Assembly (NCBI RefSeq): GCF_928392795.1
Contig: NZ_CAKMTJ010000009.1
Location: 62,001 to 126,000 of the forward strand
From: Rothia nasimurium
Lineage (GTDB): Bacteria > Actinomycetota > Actinomycetes > Actinomycetales > Micrococcaceae
Direction of reading: 5' to 3'
DNA: 64,000 nt
Shown: positions 35,076-43,149 of the stretch, in pieces
Numbering within the stretch: position 1 is the stretch's first letter
Layout: every line of letters starts with the position of its first letter
The notes under the pieces: model-generated
Database searches by the model: none
What the model was told of the DNA's origin: nothing
The model's input: the letters and a program-made list of their open reading frames with translations, nothing else
Translations under genes and position numbers: made by a program

Positions 35076-35936
35076 CTATCTCTGGACTTCTTTGCCGTCA
35101 GTTTCGAGCTCGGCCCTCCTGCGCTTAGATTTTTTCCCATTACGTACAGCCAGAATTGCAGCGACTATTCCGATGACGAGAGGAACCCAGGCTTTGGAGT
35201 ATTCCATAAGAAAAATAAGCCAGTCCGGTGGAGTAATAGTAGGCCAGGGGACGCGCCAGGAAGGAACGGGCAGACTTATCTGGGGTGGGGCAGGCAGGGA
35301 AAGAGTAAATTCTGGAACAGGCAGGGCTATCTGGGGCGCATTTATATCGGGAAGACGTTCGACTAGCCACTGCACTACCCTACCCAGCACAGGCATAAGC
35401 ACCAGCATGGCGAGAAACCAGGCAGAGCGGCCCAAACCGAACAGCAAGGGCAACACAAACCGTCGAGAGGGGCTTCTTTCAAGCGCCTCACGGTAGGCTT
35501 CTGACCGGCTACCGGCTGGCACGTCGAGCTCGACATATTCCTTAGCTGTCCCATGTTTATAGGCCACGACCAGCAGCTCATCCAGAAAGTTTGTGGTGAG
35601 TTTAAGCTGGGGGTCTGTGGGAACAGCGGTCTTAGCCCGGGAGAACTTTCCGTCTAGAAGGTTCTTCTTGAGTGCAATGCTGGTAGGAGTATGGTCATAC
35701 CGGCCCACTACTTCACCGTCAACGAGCACCCTCACCCGTTGCTTAGGCCGGTCGATACGTTCGGCGATACGTTCACGGATCTTTGCCCCTACCGGAGACT
35801 CGTTAAAGGCGTGCAGTGACTTCTCGTCTGGTTTTTTGATAGGCCAGTCCGGGTCGATCTCGATGAATTCGGCATCAGATCCACGCTCCAGAAGCAGATG
35901 CCCTGCCACAGGGTGGTGCAGTTCCCAGCGAAGCAT
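35076..35936 (-). CDS. Membrane protein of unknown function with Pro-rich beta repeats
   Basis: A 286-residue protein. A ~170-residue N-terminal soluble domain (FIEIDPDWPIKKPDEKSLHAFN, AKIRERIAERIDRPKQRVRVLVDGEVVGRYD) precedes two transmembrane stretches (AWFLAMLVLMPVLGRVVQWL and WVPLVIGIVAAILAVRNG). Between them lie proline-phased repeats (PQIALPVPEFTLSLP, PQISLPVPSWRVPWP). The TAA of the upstream gene overlaps its ATG (TAATG, 35934-35938), so the two are translationally coupled. No known family. Confidence 0.7.
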   Translation of the reverse strand: MLRWELHHPVAGHLLLERGSDAEFIEIDPDWPIKKPDEKSLHAFNESPVGAKIRERIAERIDRPKQRVRVLVDGEVVGRYDHTPTSIALKKNLLDGKFSRAKTAVPTDPQLKLTTNFLDELLVVAYKHGTAKEYVELDVPAGSRSEAYREALERSPSRRFVLPLLFGLGRSAWFLAMLVLMPVLGRVVQWLVERLPDINAPQIALPVPEFTLSLPAPPQISLPVPSWRVPWPTITPPDWLIFLMEYSKAWVPLVIGIVAAILAVRNGKKSKRRRAELETDGKEVQR

Positions 35937-36361
35937 TACTCTTTCCCTCCAGAGCCTTCTTTACCCTCGGAACTTGTACCCCACTCGTCCGCAAATTTTT
36001 TGTGCCAGGGGCTGACAGACACGATATAGATGATGACTACCGCCCAAACGTACCAGCCCGCTCCGTCCGGATAAAAAAGCCTGGAAGCCAGCCACATACA
36101 GGCTGCGGCCAACAGGCAGAAAGTGAGATTAGGTCGGTAGGTTGCCGCATCGTAGGCGGCAAGAATCGCAAGGACGAGTGGGGTGCCGACCAGAATCGAA
36201 GTAATCACCACTTGCTCAGGCGCAGTCAGCGCTAGAACCCAGGGCGCAAGAATGAAAATGAGCGGTAGAGCGGCAAGAGCTAGGCGGTTACCCCTGCTGC
36301 GGCGAGGTTTAGGGGTCTGTTCCTCAGGGCGGTCGTCGTTGACTGTTGTGCTGGTACTCAT
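35936..36361 (-). CDS. Small membrane protein coupled to the 35076 gene
   Basis: A 141-residue protein with an Arg/Pro/Glu-rich N-terminus (about residues 1-25), four hydrophobic helices (LALAALPLIFILAPWVLAL, VVITSILVGTPLVLAILAAYD, LTFCLLAAACMWLASRLFY, WYVWAVVIIYIVSV) and a Gly/Glu-rich tail. The start at 36361 is favoured by a TATAAT 7 bp upstream (leaderless). Longer in-frame starts exist (36370, 36439). It forms a two-gene unit with the next gene. Function unknown. Confidence 0.72.
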   Translation of the reverse strand: MSTSTTVNDDRPEEQTPKPRRSRGNRLALAALPLIFILAPWVLALTAPEQVVITSILVGTPLVLAILAAYDAATYRPNLTFCLLAAACMWLASRLFYPDGAGWYVWAVVIIYIVSVSPWHKKFADEWGTSSEGKEGSGGKE

Positions 36362-36368
36362 ATCACCC

Positions 36369-36374
36369 ATTATA
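36369..36374 (-). promoter_or_regulatory. Consensus -10 (TATAAT), leaderless start for 36361
   Basis: On the minus strand TATAAT ends 7 bp before ATG 36361. It lies between that ATG and the preceding terminator (36385-36419), so transcription starts at or next to the ATG. Confidence 0.6.
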
Positions 36375-36384
36375 GGCAGTACGC

Positions 36385-36419
36385 AAAAGCCCCGCAGGTG
36401 TGTGGCCTGCAGGGCTTTT
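36385..36419. terminator. Strong bidirectional terminator
   Basis: AAAAGCCCCGCAGG (36385-36398) pairs with 36406-36419, one G-U, loop of 7. A T-run flanks each side. No coding gene upstream on the minus strand ends here, so it closes a non-coding transcript. Confidence 0.85.
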
Positions 36420-36532
36420 GTCATCTCGAAAGAACTCAAGAAACTGAGTGTCTGGTGCTACTCTTCTCAGTTCACTGCTGTATGAACCGGGCAAACCTTC
36501 TTGCCTAAGAGCCACCATCAAGTGTGTGTACC
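36385..36532 (-). ncRNA. Candidate small RNA, ~148 nt
   Basis: On the minus strand a -10-like TATAGT (36539-36544) precedes ~148 nt without a plausible ORF that end at the strong terminator 36385-36419. Local hairpins include GGCAA-GAAGG-TTTGCC near 36491-36510 and AACTGAG...CTCAGTT nearer the terminator. The downstream gene has its own -10 just beyond the terminator, so this looks like an independent small RNA rather than a leader. The -35 is poor and no known RNA family was recognised (not 6S, SRP, tmRNA or RNase P by eye). Confidence 0.35.
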
Positions 36533-36651
36533 TGTAAGACTATACACAGGTTGCCCTTATTTTTCCGCCTTAGAGCGAACTTTTTACCACTTTTTATTCA
36601 GCTTCTCTGCCCGCCCACCTTTCCCGAAAGCTTCATGGGAACATAGTGAGC

Positions 36652-37137
36652 ATGTATCGAATCATGACTGTATGCACCGGAAATATCTGCCGCTCCCCCA
36701 TGGGCGAGTACCTTATCAAACAAGCTGCCGCCCAAGCCGGGCTCGCCGTAGAAGTCGCTTCCAGCGGCATTTCTAACGAAGAAGAGGGCAATCCCATCGA
36801 CCGTCGAGCCAAGAAGGTGCTCGATGAGCTCAACATCAATACCGGCTCCCACCGAGCCCAGCAGTTCACCCGGGCCGATTTTGATCGCTACGACCTGCTT
36901 CTAGCCATGGACACCAACCATTACCGGGCGCTCAGGCGTATGGCTCCTAACGACGAGGCAGCGGCCAAGGTTAGGCTCATGCGCGAGTTCGACCCGGCTG
37001 TCGCAGACCAGCCCCTTGACCGGCTGGGCATCTACGACCCCTGGTACGGCGATATGAGCGACTTCTACGAGACCTTCCAGATGATTCGGGACGCCGTGCC
37101 CGGAGTCATCGAGCAGATCCAGACCCACAGCAGTTAG
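36652..37137 (+). CDS. Low-molecular-weight protein tyrosine phosphatase
   Basis: A 161-residue LMW-PTP that hydrolyses phosphotyrosine. The P-loop VCTGNICRSP gives nucleophile C8 and R14; the general acid is D129 in YDPWYGD. ATG 36652 is chosen, with GTG 36646 as an alternative (GGGAA upstream). In actinobacteria such enzymes act on capsule/tyrosine-kinase systems, but no kinase gene lies beside it. It is followed by the copy-3 palindromic repeat and is convergent with the second SNF2 gene. Confidence 0.94.
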   Translation: MYRIMTVCTGNICRSPMGEYLIKQAAAQAGLAVEVASSGISNEEEGNPIDRRAKKVLDELNINTGSHRAQQFTRADFDRYDLLLAMDTNHYRALRRMAPNDEAAAKVRLMREFDPAVADQPLDRLGIYDPWYGDMSDFYETFQMIRDAVPGVIEQIQTHSS

Positions 37138-37156
37138 CCTGGGCCGGGTAAGCGGG

Positions 37157-37258
37157 CAGGGGCGCCCCTGAGAGCTGACGTGGATCGGGGCTGGCGGTGA
37201 ATCGTGAGGAGCCCCCGGGCGACGAACGAGAGCGGTTGTCAGCGCAAGGGGCGCCCTG
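37157..37258. repeat. Palindromic intergenic repeat, copy 3
   Basis: Imperfect terminal inverted repeats (CAGGGGCGCCCCTG...GAGCTGAC at 37157-37179 against 37238-37258) bound 102 bp between convergent genes. The interior CGGGGCTGGCGGTGAATCG (37186-37204) matches copy 1 on the minus strand with one inserted G. Confidence 0.6.
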
Positions 37259-37307
37259 GCCGCGTCCGCCCAGCGAGCGCGAACCCTGTGCGCTTTCCTC
37301 CTGTTCC

Positions 37308-39959
37308 CTAGCCCTCAGCCGTCCCCTCACTATCAGCCACGGGTGCGGCGGCGTCCAGGCCGAGGCGGGCGCGTTCGTCCGCGATGATTTGGGCGGCCAT
37401 CTTGGAGTCGGAGATGTCGACGGCTTCGGCGGCGCCGTCCTTGGTGGCGGAGAGGCGGGCGTATTCGTCGAAGAGCTGGGATTTAAGGCCGAGGAGTTCA
37501 ATCATGCGTTCGTCGACGGTGTTGGCGCCGAGGAGGCGGTAGACGTCGACGGCGTGGGTTTGGCCCATGCGGTGGGCGCGGGCGATGGCTTGGGCTTCGA
37601 TGGTGGGTTTGAACTGGGGTTCGGCGAGGATGACGATGGAGGCTGATTGGATGTTGAGTCCGGCGCCTGCTGCGGTGATTTGGGCGAGTAGGACGGAGCC
37701 GGGGGCGGCGTCTTTGAGCCTATCGACGGCGGCTTGGCGTTCGGCCGGGGGCATGGCGCCGGTGATGGTTCCGATGGTTTTGGTGCCGAGGGCGGTTTCG
37801 AGGCGGGTGAGGACGGAGAGGAAGAAGGAGAAGACGAGGACTTGGCGGCCTGCGTTGGTGGCTTCTTCGACGATTTCGAGCAGGCGGGTGAGTTTGGCGG
37901 AGTCCTCTGCGGCCCAGGCGGCGCGGCGCATGAGGGCGAAGTTGCCTTCGGCGACGGCGGACCGGTAGGCGTCTGCGTCTGCTGGGGTGAGTTCGAGCCA
38001 GTCGCGGTGCTCGGTCATGTCGGGTAGTTCGGAGAGTACGTCTTTTTGGTTGCGGCGCAGGTAGGCGGGGGCTATGCGGGCGCGGAATTCGCTGGCGAGT
38101 AGGTTTTCGGCTCTACCGCCGGCGACGAGGTCGGGTTGTAGGTAGTCGACGAGGGTGACGAATTCTGAGACGCGGTTTTCCATGGGAGTGCCGGAGAGTA
38201 GGACGGCGTAGTCGGCGGCTCTCACGAGGTCGGCGACTTTTTGGGAGCGTTGGGCGCTCTTATTTTTCACCAGGTGGGCTTCGTCGGCAATGACGGCATC
38301 GGCGCGCCAGGTGGCGTCGGAGTAGAGGCGGACCCCGTCGTAGGTGGTGATGAGCAGGCCGCCGTCGGCTTTCCAGGTGGTGAGGGCGGCGTCGCGGGCG
38401 TCCCCGTGGGCTAGGTGGGTGGGGATTGCGGTGAATTTTTCGGTTTCGCGCTGCCAGTTGATGACAAGGGAGGCCGGACAGACGACGATGAAGTGGGTTT
38501 TGCCGGTGTTGGTGAGGTGGGTGAGGGCGGCGAGGGTTTGCATGGTTTTGCCCAGGCCCATTTCGTCGCCGAGGATTACTTTTTTCTGGGCGAGCATGAA
38601 TTTGGCGCCGTAGGTTTGGTAGCCGCGCAGGGTGGCTGAGAGGCCGGTGAGGTTGAGGGGGTATTTGCGGATTCGCTCGAAGATTTCAGCCGGTAGGTAG
38701 GCGTCGCCGAGGGTTTCTTTGCCCAGGTAGTGGGCGAGCAGGGCCTGGTGGGTGGCGGGGTCGGCGAGGTAGCCGGCCCAGGCGGCATCGGCGGTGAGCC
38801 AGGTGGCTGCGGGGACGGTGAGCGGAGCGAGGTCCCGGCAACGGGCAAGGTCGGTGCGGAGCTGGTTGAGGTCGGTCAGGTCGTCGCCGACGGCCACAAA
38901 GAGGGGGCCGGACGCCGGGGTCGGCTGGGTGAGCAGGGGCGCGTAGGAGGCCAGGCGGTCGAAGAGGTCGGAGTCGTTCAGAGCGGCGTCGATGGTACGC
39001 AGGCGGTCAAGGCCGATGAGGATTCGTTCGGCGGCGGGGGTGCGAGTTTCACCCAGGTTCTCTTTTTCTTGACCCGCTGCTTCGTCGAGTAGGCGGGTGG
39101 CAGCGGCGTAAATCTGGTTGGCGGTGGTTTCACCAATACCGGGTATGCGGGTGAGGGCTGCGGCGCTGCCCTGGGCGAGGACGTCGGCGACGGTAGCTAA
39201 GCCAGCGTCTACCAGGGGCGCGGTGCGGACGGTGCCGCTGGTCAAATCACGCAGTTTTTCGACGGGAACGTTCTTGAGGGTGAGGGTGGCCCGTTCTGCT
39301 TTGAGGGCCTGCATGTCACCGCTCATACCGGTGAGCAGCTGGGCACGTTCGGGGGTGTTGAGGGCTCCCCATACCGACAGGAAGGCGGCGTGGTCTGCGG
39401 TGCTGACTTCTTCCCAGTGCGGGGCGGCCCAGTTTTCCCCGGCATAGCGGGCAAGGGCCGGGGCGGCGGCGTCCTTAATACCTAAGGTGTTGGCGGCGAA
39501 GGCCGCATCGGGGGTAAGGGTGGTGAGCTGGTCTGCCTGGGCAAAGAGCGGGGTGAGGCGGGTAAGGGCACCGGAGGCGGACGCCAGCCGCTCAGCAAGG
39601 GCTGCACTGGCAGCTTCTGCGGCGCGGCGCTTTTGGCCGCCAAAGAGTCGGCCCAGCAGGCCGCCGCTCCCGGCCTGGATGTCTGCCAGAAGGGCGGGAA
39701 GGTTGTCGCCCGCTGCGGCAAGGGTGCGCAGGTCATCGTGCAGGGCGGGGTTTTGGTTGCGCCAGAACTGCTGGGTGAGCCAGGTGGAAAGGTTCTCGAT
39801 AGAAGCGGGCGCCAACGGGGCGAAGCGGTAGAGGGAGCCGGCGTAGCCCTCGGGCAGGTTGAAGCGCAGGGCGGTGGGGGCGGATAAGGCCGCGAGGGTG
39901 GCTTGGCTGCGCTGGCTGGCGTGGAGCAGGGCTGTGCCCTGGGCTTCTTCGGTGCTCAT
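37308..39959 (-). CDS. SNF2-family helicase/ATPase with helix-hairpin-helix
   Basis: An 883-residue SWI2/SNF2 protein. An N-terminal ~450-residue region contains a helix-hairpin-helix DNA-binding motif near 270 (LTRIPGIGETTANQIYAA). The SNF2_N domain follows: ILGDEMGLGKTMQT (Walker A) near 468, VIADEAHLVKN near 559 and LLSGTPMENRVSEF. The C-terminal helicase domain has LVFSFFLSVLTRLE, ITAAGAGLNIQSA and ARAHRMGQTHAVDVYR. ATG 39959 has AGGGGA. It is distinct from the SWIM-type helicase at 6146. By family it remodels DNA-protein complexes in repair or replication restart. Confidence 0.92.
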   Translation of the reverse strand: MSTEEAQGTALLHASQRSQATLAALSAPTALRFNLPEGYAGSLYRFAPLAPASIENLSTWLTQQFWRNQNPALHDDLRTLAAAGDNLPALLADIQAGSGGLLGRLFGGQKRRAAEAASAALAERLASASGALTRLTPLFAQADQLTTLTPDAAFAANTLGIKDAAAPALARYAGENWAAPHWEEVSTADHAAFLSVWGALNTPERAQLLTGMSGDMQALKAERATLTLKNVPVEKLRDLTSGTVRTAPLVDAGLATVADVLAQGSAAALTRIPGIGETTANQIYAAATRLLDEAAGQEKENLGETRTPAAERILIGLDRLRTIDAALNDSDLFDRLASYAPLLTQPTPASGPLFVAVGDDLTDLNQLRTDLARCRDLAPLTVPAATWLTADAAWAGYLADPATHQALLAHYLGKETLGDAYLPAEIFERIRKYPLNLTGLSATLRGYQTYGAKFMLAQKKVILGDEMGLGKTMQTLAALTHLTNTGKTHFIVVCPASLVINWQRETEKFTAIPTHLAHGDARDAALTTWKADGGLLITTYDGVRLYSDATWRADAVIADEAHLVKNKSAQRSQKVADLVRAADYAVLLSGTPMENRVSEFVTLVDYLQPDLVAGGRAENLLASEFRARIAPAYLRRNQKDVLSELPDMTEHRDWLELTPADADAYRSAVAEGNFALMRRAAWAAEDSAKLTRLLEIVEEATNAGRQVLVFSFFLSVLTRLETALGTKTIGTITGAMPPAERQAAVDRLKDAAPGSVLLAQITAAGAGLNIQSASIVILAEPQFKPTIEAQAIARAHRMGQTHAVDVYRLLGANTVDERMIELLGLKSQLFDEYARLSATKDGAAEAVDISDSKMAAQIIADERARLGLDAAAPVADSEGTAEG

Positions 39960-40074
39960 GTGTTCCCCTGGTTGTCGGTGGAGCCTGTTGGCTTGTTTCT
40001 CATTATGGCCTAGCGAATCGCCCCGGTGCGGTAGCCTGAGGGCAGTAGTTATGGCAAAGGTGAAGGAGGCCGGG

Positions 40075-40665
40075 GTGCTTGAGCTAACGGGGCTAGATTC
40101 GCTCGGTGAGGTGGTGGCGCAGGCCCACCAGCAGGTGCGGGGTGGGCGGCCGCTGCTGGTGGCGATTGACGGACGCAGCGGGTCGGGTAAAACCACCCTG
40201 GCTGCTGAGCTGGCTACCTGGTTGAGCAAGCGGGGTATCGCGGCCGAGGTCTTTCATCTAGAAGACCTCTACCAGGGCTGGAGCGGACTGGCCCAGGCCG
40301 CCCGGGTATGGCAGCAGCTTGCCGAGGCCGTGGCGGACGGACGCGCCAGCTCCCCCGAGACTGCCCCGCACTGGTTTGGCTGGGATTGGGGTAGGTCTCA
40401 AACAACCGGCCCGCACCCCTTTACCGCTGCCCAGCAGGCGGCGGGCGGCGCGCTCATCGCTGAAGGGGTAGGAGCCCTGACCGGCACCCACGATGTGGGT
40501 GTTTTCGTGGAGCTTGATACCGCGCGCCGCAGGCAGCGGGCCCTAGCCCGGGACGGAGAAACCTACCGCCCCTACTGGGACATGTGGGCAGAACAAGAAG
40601 CCGACCTGCTGGCAGCCTACGCGAGCGCCTATGCGGGGGCGGGCGTCCGCTATGTTCAGCGGTAG
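40075..40665 (+). CDS. P-loop kinase, uridine-kinase-like
   Basis: A 196-residue nucleotide-binding protein with Walker A GRSGSGKT (33-40) in VAIDGRSGSGKTTLAAEL, then HLEDLYQGW (the D-loop like uridine/CoA-type kinases) and an LDTARRRQRALARDGETY lid. The chosen start GTG 40075 has AAGGAGG at 5-nt spacing; ATG 40051 is an alternative. It could be a nucleoside, pantothenate-like or sugar kinase; the family is the 'AAA/uridine kinase-like' actinobacterial group. It is divergent from the SNF2 gene. Confidence 0.78.
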   Translation: MLELTGLDSLGEVVAQAHQQVRGGRPLLVAIDGRSGSGKTTLAAELATWLSKRGIAAEVFHLEDLYQGWSGLAQAARVWQQLAEAVADGRASSPETAPHWFGWDWGRSQTTGPHPFTAAQQAAGGALIAEGVGALTGTHDVGVFVELDTARRRQRALARDGETYRPYWDMWAEQEADLLAAYASAYAGAGVRYVQR

Positions 40666-40729
40666 GTCATATTTTTTCATTTCTGCAACATCACATTAGT
40701 TTCCCTATCAAATAAGAAACCGGCAGGCG

Positions 40730-40735
40730 TAGAAT
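40730..40735 (+). promoter_or_regulatory. Putative -10 (TAGAAT) for the Bcr/CflA gene
   Basis: TAGAAT in an AT-rich stretch, 42 bp before ATG 40778; -35 region TATCAAAT is weak. Confidence 0.35.
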
Positions 40736-40777
40736 GGACGGGTTGAAAACCGCCCCTAAGAGGAAGACCCACCGCCG

Positions 40778-42007
40778 ATGAGCTCAGCCGCCACACCTAA
40801 TCGGGGCCTGCCACCGATTGCAATTATTACCCTGGCGTCACTCACCGCCGTGGGCCCGCTCGCCATTGATATGTATCTGGCAGCACTCCCGGCTATCGCG
40901 GTTGATCTAGGGACCACCACCGCTTACGCCCAGCTCACCCTGACCGCCTTCATGGTGGGCATGGGCACCGGGCAGTTTATCGTGGGGCCGCTTTCTGATA
41001 AGACCGGGCGCCGTCTGCCCCTGCTCATCGGGGTAACCCTCTGTGCCCTCTCGGCCCTGGTCTGCGTCTTTGCGCCTACCATTGAGCTGTTTATTGCGGC
41101 CCGTTTCGTGATGGGCTTTACCGGCTCCATCGGCATGGTGCTAGCCCGCGCTATCGTGGCCGATTCCACCAGCGGTCTGCAGACCGCCCGCCTCATGGGC
41201 ATCATGATGATGATCAACGGCATCGCCCCGGTCGCTGCCCCGCTCATCGGCGGCTTCGTTCTAGCTCACGGTACCTGGCGCGATATTTTCAAGGTCATTA
41301 GCGTCATTATCGCTATTTCCCTGGTGCTGGTTCTCTTCTTCATCAAGGAGTCCCTACCGGCAGACAAGCGCCGCACCGGCTCCCTACTCTCAGCCTATGC
41401 CGGCATTATCGAGGTGGCCCGAATCCGCCGCTACCGGGGGTTCATGCTGACCATGGTGTTGGCCTTCGGCGCCCTCTTTAGCTATATCTCCGGCTCGCCC
41501 TACCTGCTGCAAAACGTCATGGGTCTGAGCGAAACCCACTTCACCTACGTCTTTGGCCTGAACTCCCTGGCCATCGTCCTTGCCTCCACCGTGATGACCT
41601 CCCTGGTGGGCAAGGTTGCCCTGCGCAAGCTCCTCGTCATTGGCACCAGTTCCCTGCTGACCGTCAGCCTGCTCCTGCTGGGCTACTTCCTACTGGGCAC
41701 CCCCTCGCTTATTCCCACCATGGTTCTGCTGTTCGCCTTCACCGCCTCGGTCGGCATGGTCTTTGGTAACGCCTCAGCCCTGGCCCTCGGCGAAGCCCGC
41801 CACATTGCGGGCTCCGCGAGCGCCCTGCTCGGCACCGTACAGGCACTGATGGGTGGCCTCGCCTCACCCCTGGTTGCCCTGGGTGGCAGCAGCGCCTACC
41901 TGCCCATGGCCTGCGCGATGGTGGGGTTTGCGGCCCTCAGCGCTCTGAGCCTGGCCACTACGCCGCGGGCCGAGAGCGACTACGCGATTGACCGCCCCAA
42001 GCCCTAG
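40778..42007 (+). CDS. Bcr/CflA-type multidrug efflux MFS transporter
   Basis: A 409-residue 12-helix major facilitator. LTAVGPLAIDMYLAALPAIA, QLTLTAFMVGMGTGQFIVGPLSDKTGRR and ARFVMGFTGSIGMVLARAIVAD are the Bcr/CflA drug:H+ antiporter signatures (motif A DRTGRR-like, and the D1/motif C regions). ATG 40778 has AGAGGAAG upstream and TAGAAT ~42 bp upstream as a possible -10. The C-terminus is short and basic (DRPKP). Substrate is not predictable. Confidence 0.9.
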   Translation: MSSAATPNRGLPPIAIITLASLTAVGPLAIDMYLAALPAIAVDLGTTTAYAQLTLTAFMVGMGTGQFIVGPLSDKTGRRLPLLIGVTLCALSALVCVFAPTIELFIAARFVMGFTGSIGMVLARAIVADSTSGLQTARLMGIMMMINGIAPVAAPLIGGFVLAHGTWRDIFKVISVIIAISLVLVLFFIKESLPADKRRTGSLLSAYAGIIEVARIRRYRGFMLTMVLAFGALFSYISGSPYLLQNVMGLSETHFTYVFGLNSLAIVLASTVMTSLVGKVALRKLLVIGTSSLLTVSLLLLGYFLLGTPSLIPTMVLLFAFTASVGMVFGNASALALGEARHIAGSASALLGTVQALMGGLASPLVALGGSSAYLPMACAMVGFAALSALSLATTPRAESDYAIDRPKP

Positions 42008-42025
42008 TAGCCACCTACCCCCACG

Positions 42026-42907
42026 CTAGCCGCGCGCCAGGTAGCCCAGCAGTTCTTCGGTTAGTTCCTTATCGGTGGCCACGGGGGTTCCGTTAAGGTG
42101 GGTAACCGGCGCCAGTAGACGTACCGAGGACGCCAGCCACACGGCGTCCGCCTCCAGCAGGTCCTGGGGGTAGAGGGGCCCGTAGCCGAGCTCCCATCCG
42201 GCGGCGCGAGCGCCCGCAAAGATAGCGCCCTGGGTGGTGCCGGGCAGAATGCCGTGGGCCGGTTCGGGGGTGTAGAGCACCTTCTTCTGCCCCTCAGTCT
42301 TGGCAACGATGACCGATGAGGTTGCCCCCTCAAGAATGCGGCGGTCGTCGGTCACCCAGATGGCGTCGTCCGCACCGTGTTTGCCCACATAGCGCAGCAC
42401 CGACATGTTGATGGCGTAGGAGAGGGTCTTGGCTCCGGCCAGGAGCCAGGGGTAGGCGGAATCTTCGGCGGGGTCGTGGCCGCGCGGTAGGAGCATAGCC
42501 CGCACCCCCTGCTCGCGCTGACGCAGAATCGTGGGTGAGGACGGGGCCACGGTCACCCAGGCGTGGGGGCCGGTTTCAACGGTACCGCGGGAAATGATGA
42601 TTTTGACGGTGTGCTCTTCACCCAGCACGGTCTGGGGCCCCTGGGCAGCGGCATCGACGGCCAGCTGCACGGCAGCCCGCAGGTTGTCTTCAGCGGGCAG
42701 GGGCAGGTCGAGCAGGCGGGCGGAACCGGCCAGACGGGTCAGGTGGGCTTCAAATTTACGGACGCGGCGGTTAGCGGCCAGCATGGTTTCAAAGACGCCG
42801 TCGCCGCGGGTCAGCCCCTGGTCTTCGATGTTGATGAGGGGGGCGGTGGCGTCAACCAGCTCACCGGCGGGGTTTTCTTTGGTTAGCATCACAACGGTTG
42901 TAGTCAT
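42026..42907 (-). CDS. pabC: Class IV aminotransferase, aminodeoxychorismate-lyase-like
   Basis: A 293-residue PLP enzyme of fold-type IV. PLP lysine K160 lies in LLAGAKTLSYAINM, and ILEGATSSVIV supplies the conserved Glu (E193), with ALINIEDQGLTRGDGVFETM near the N-terminus. GDGVFET and the KTLSYA/EGATSS pattern fit 4-amino-4-deoxychorismate lyase (folate/PABA) better than a branched-chain aminotransferase, but the split is not absolute. ATG 42907 is the start. It lies downstream of the structured 43-kb spacer. Confidence 0.82.
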   Translation of the reverse strand: MTTTVVMLTKENPAGELVDATAPLINIEDQGLTRGDGVFETMLAANRRVRKFEAHLTRLAGSARLLDLPLPAEDNLRAAVQLAVDAAAQGPQTVLGEEHTVKIIISRGTVETGPHAWVTVAPSSPTILRQREQGVRAMLLPRGHDPAEDSAYPWLLAGAKTLSYAINMSVLRYVGKHGADDAIWVTDDRRILEGATSSVIVAKTEGQKKVLYTPEPAHGILPGTTQGAIFAGARAAGWELGYGPLYPQDLLEADAVWLASSVRLLAPVTHLNGTPVATDKELTEELLGYLARG

Positions 42908-43149
42908 ACTTCCAAGCCTAACCCTTAACGCTGATGCTCCCGCGGCAACCTGGCGTTAGGGGCTGCGGGGCGGGAGCACCTGATGCGAGCACCGCGTACG
43001 ATGCGAGCGTTCTTCGAGCCCTCTGGTCGGGAGCTCGAACTCTTTCCCAGTACTACCAGGCGTGGGGCCTGGTGACCGGGTACACGCTTTCACTCTAACG
43101 CGGGCGGTGGGGCTTTCTCAAAGATTTTTGGACTTTTTAGGTCATATTT
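42908..43149. other. Structured intergenic region between ykoC and pabC-like gene
   Basis: Contains two direct copies of GATGCGAGC (42982-42990 and 43000-43008), a 7-bp hairpin TTCGAGC/GCTCGAA (43013-43019 with 43033-43039) and a 6-bp hairpin ACCAGG/CCTGGT (43055-43060 with 43068-43073). On the minus strand this would be the leader of pabC or the tail of the ykoEDC transcript. I could not match it to a tRNA or a known riboswitch. Confidence 0.4.

Noticed and set aside
36385..36560. T-box leader for the 36361 gene
   Set aside because: A GAGAAGAGTAGC stretch recalls a T-box, but no specifier loop, no T-box core (TGGNACC-type) and an independent promoter after the terminator argue against it.
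43008..43078. tRNA-like arms in the ykoC-pabC spacer
   Set aside because: Two hairpins and GTTCGAG resemble a T-arm, but no acceptor stem or anticodon arm can be completed on either strand.
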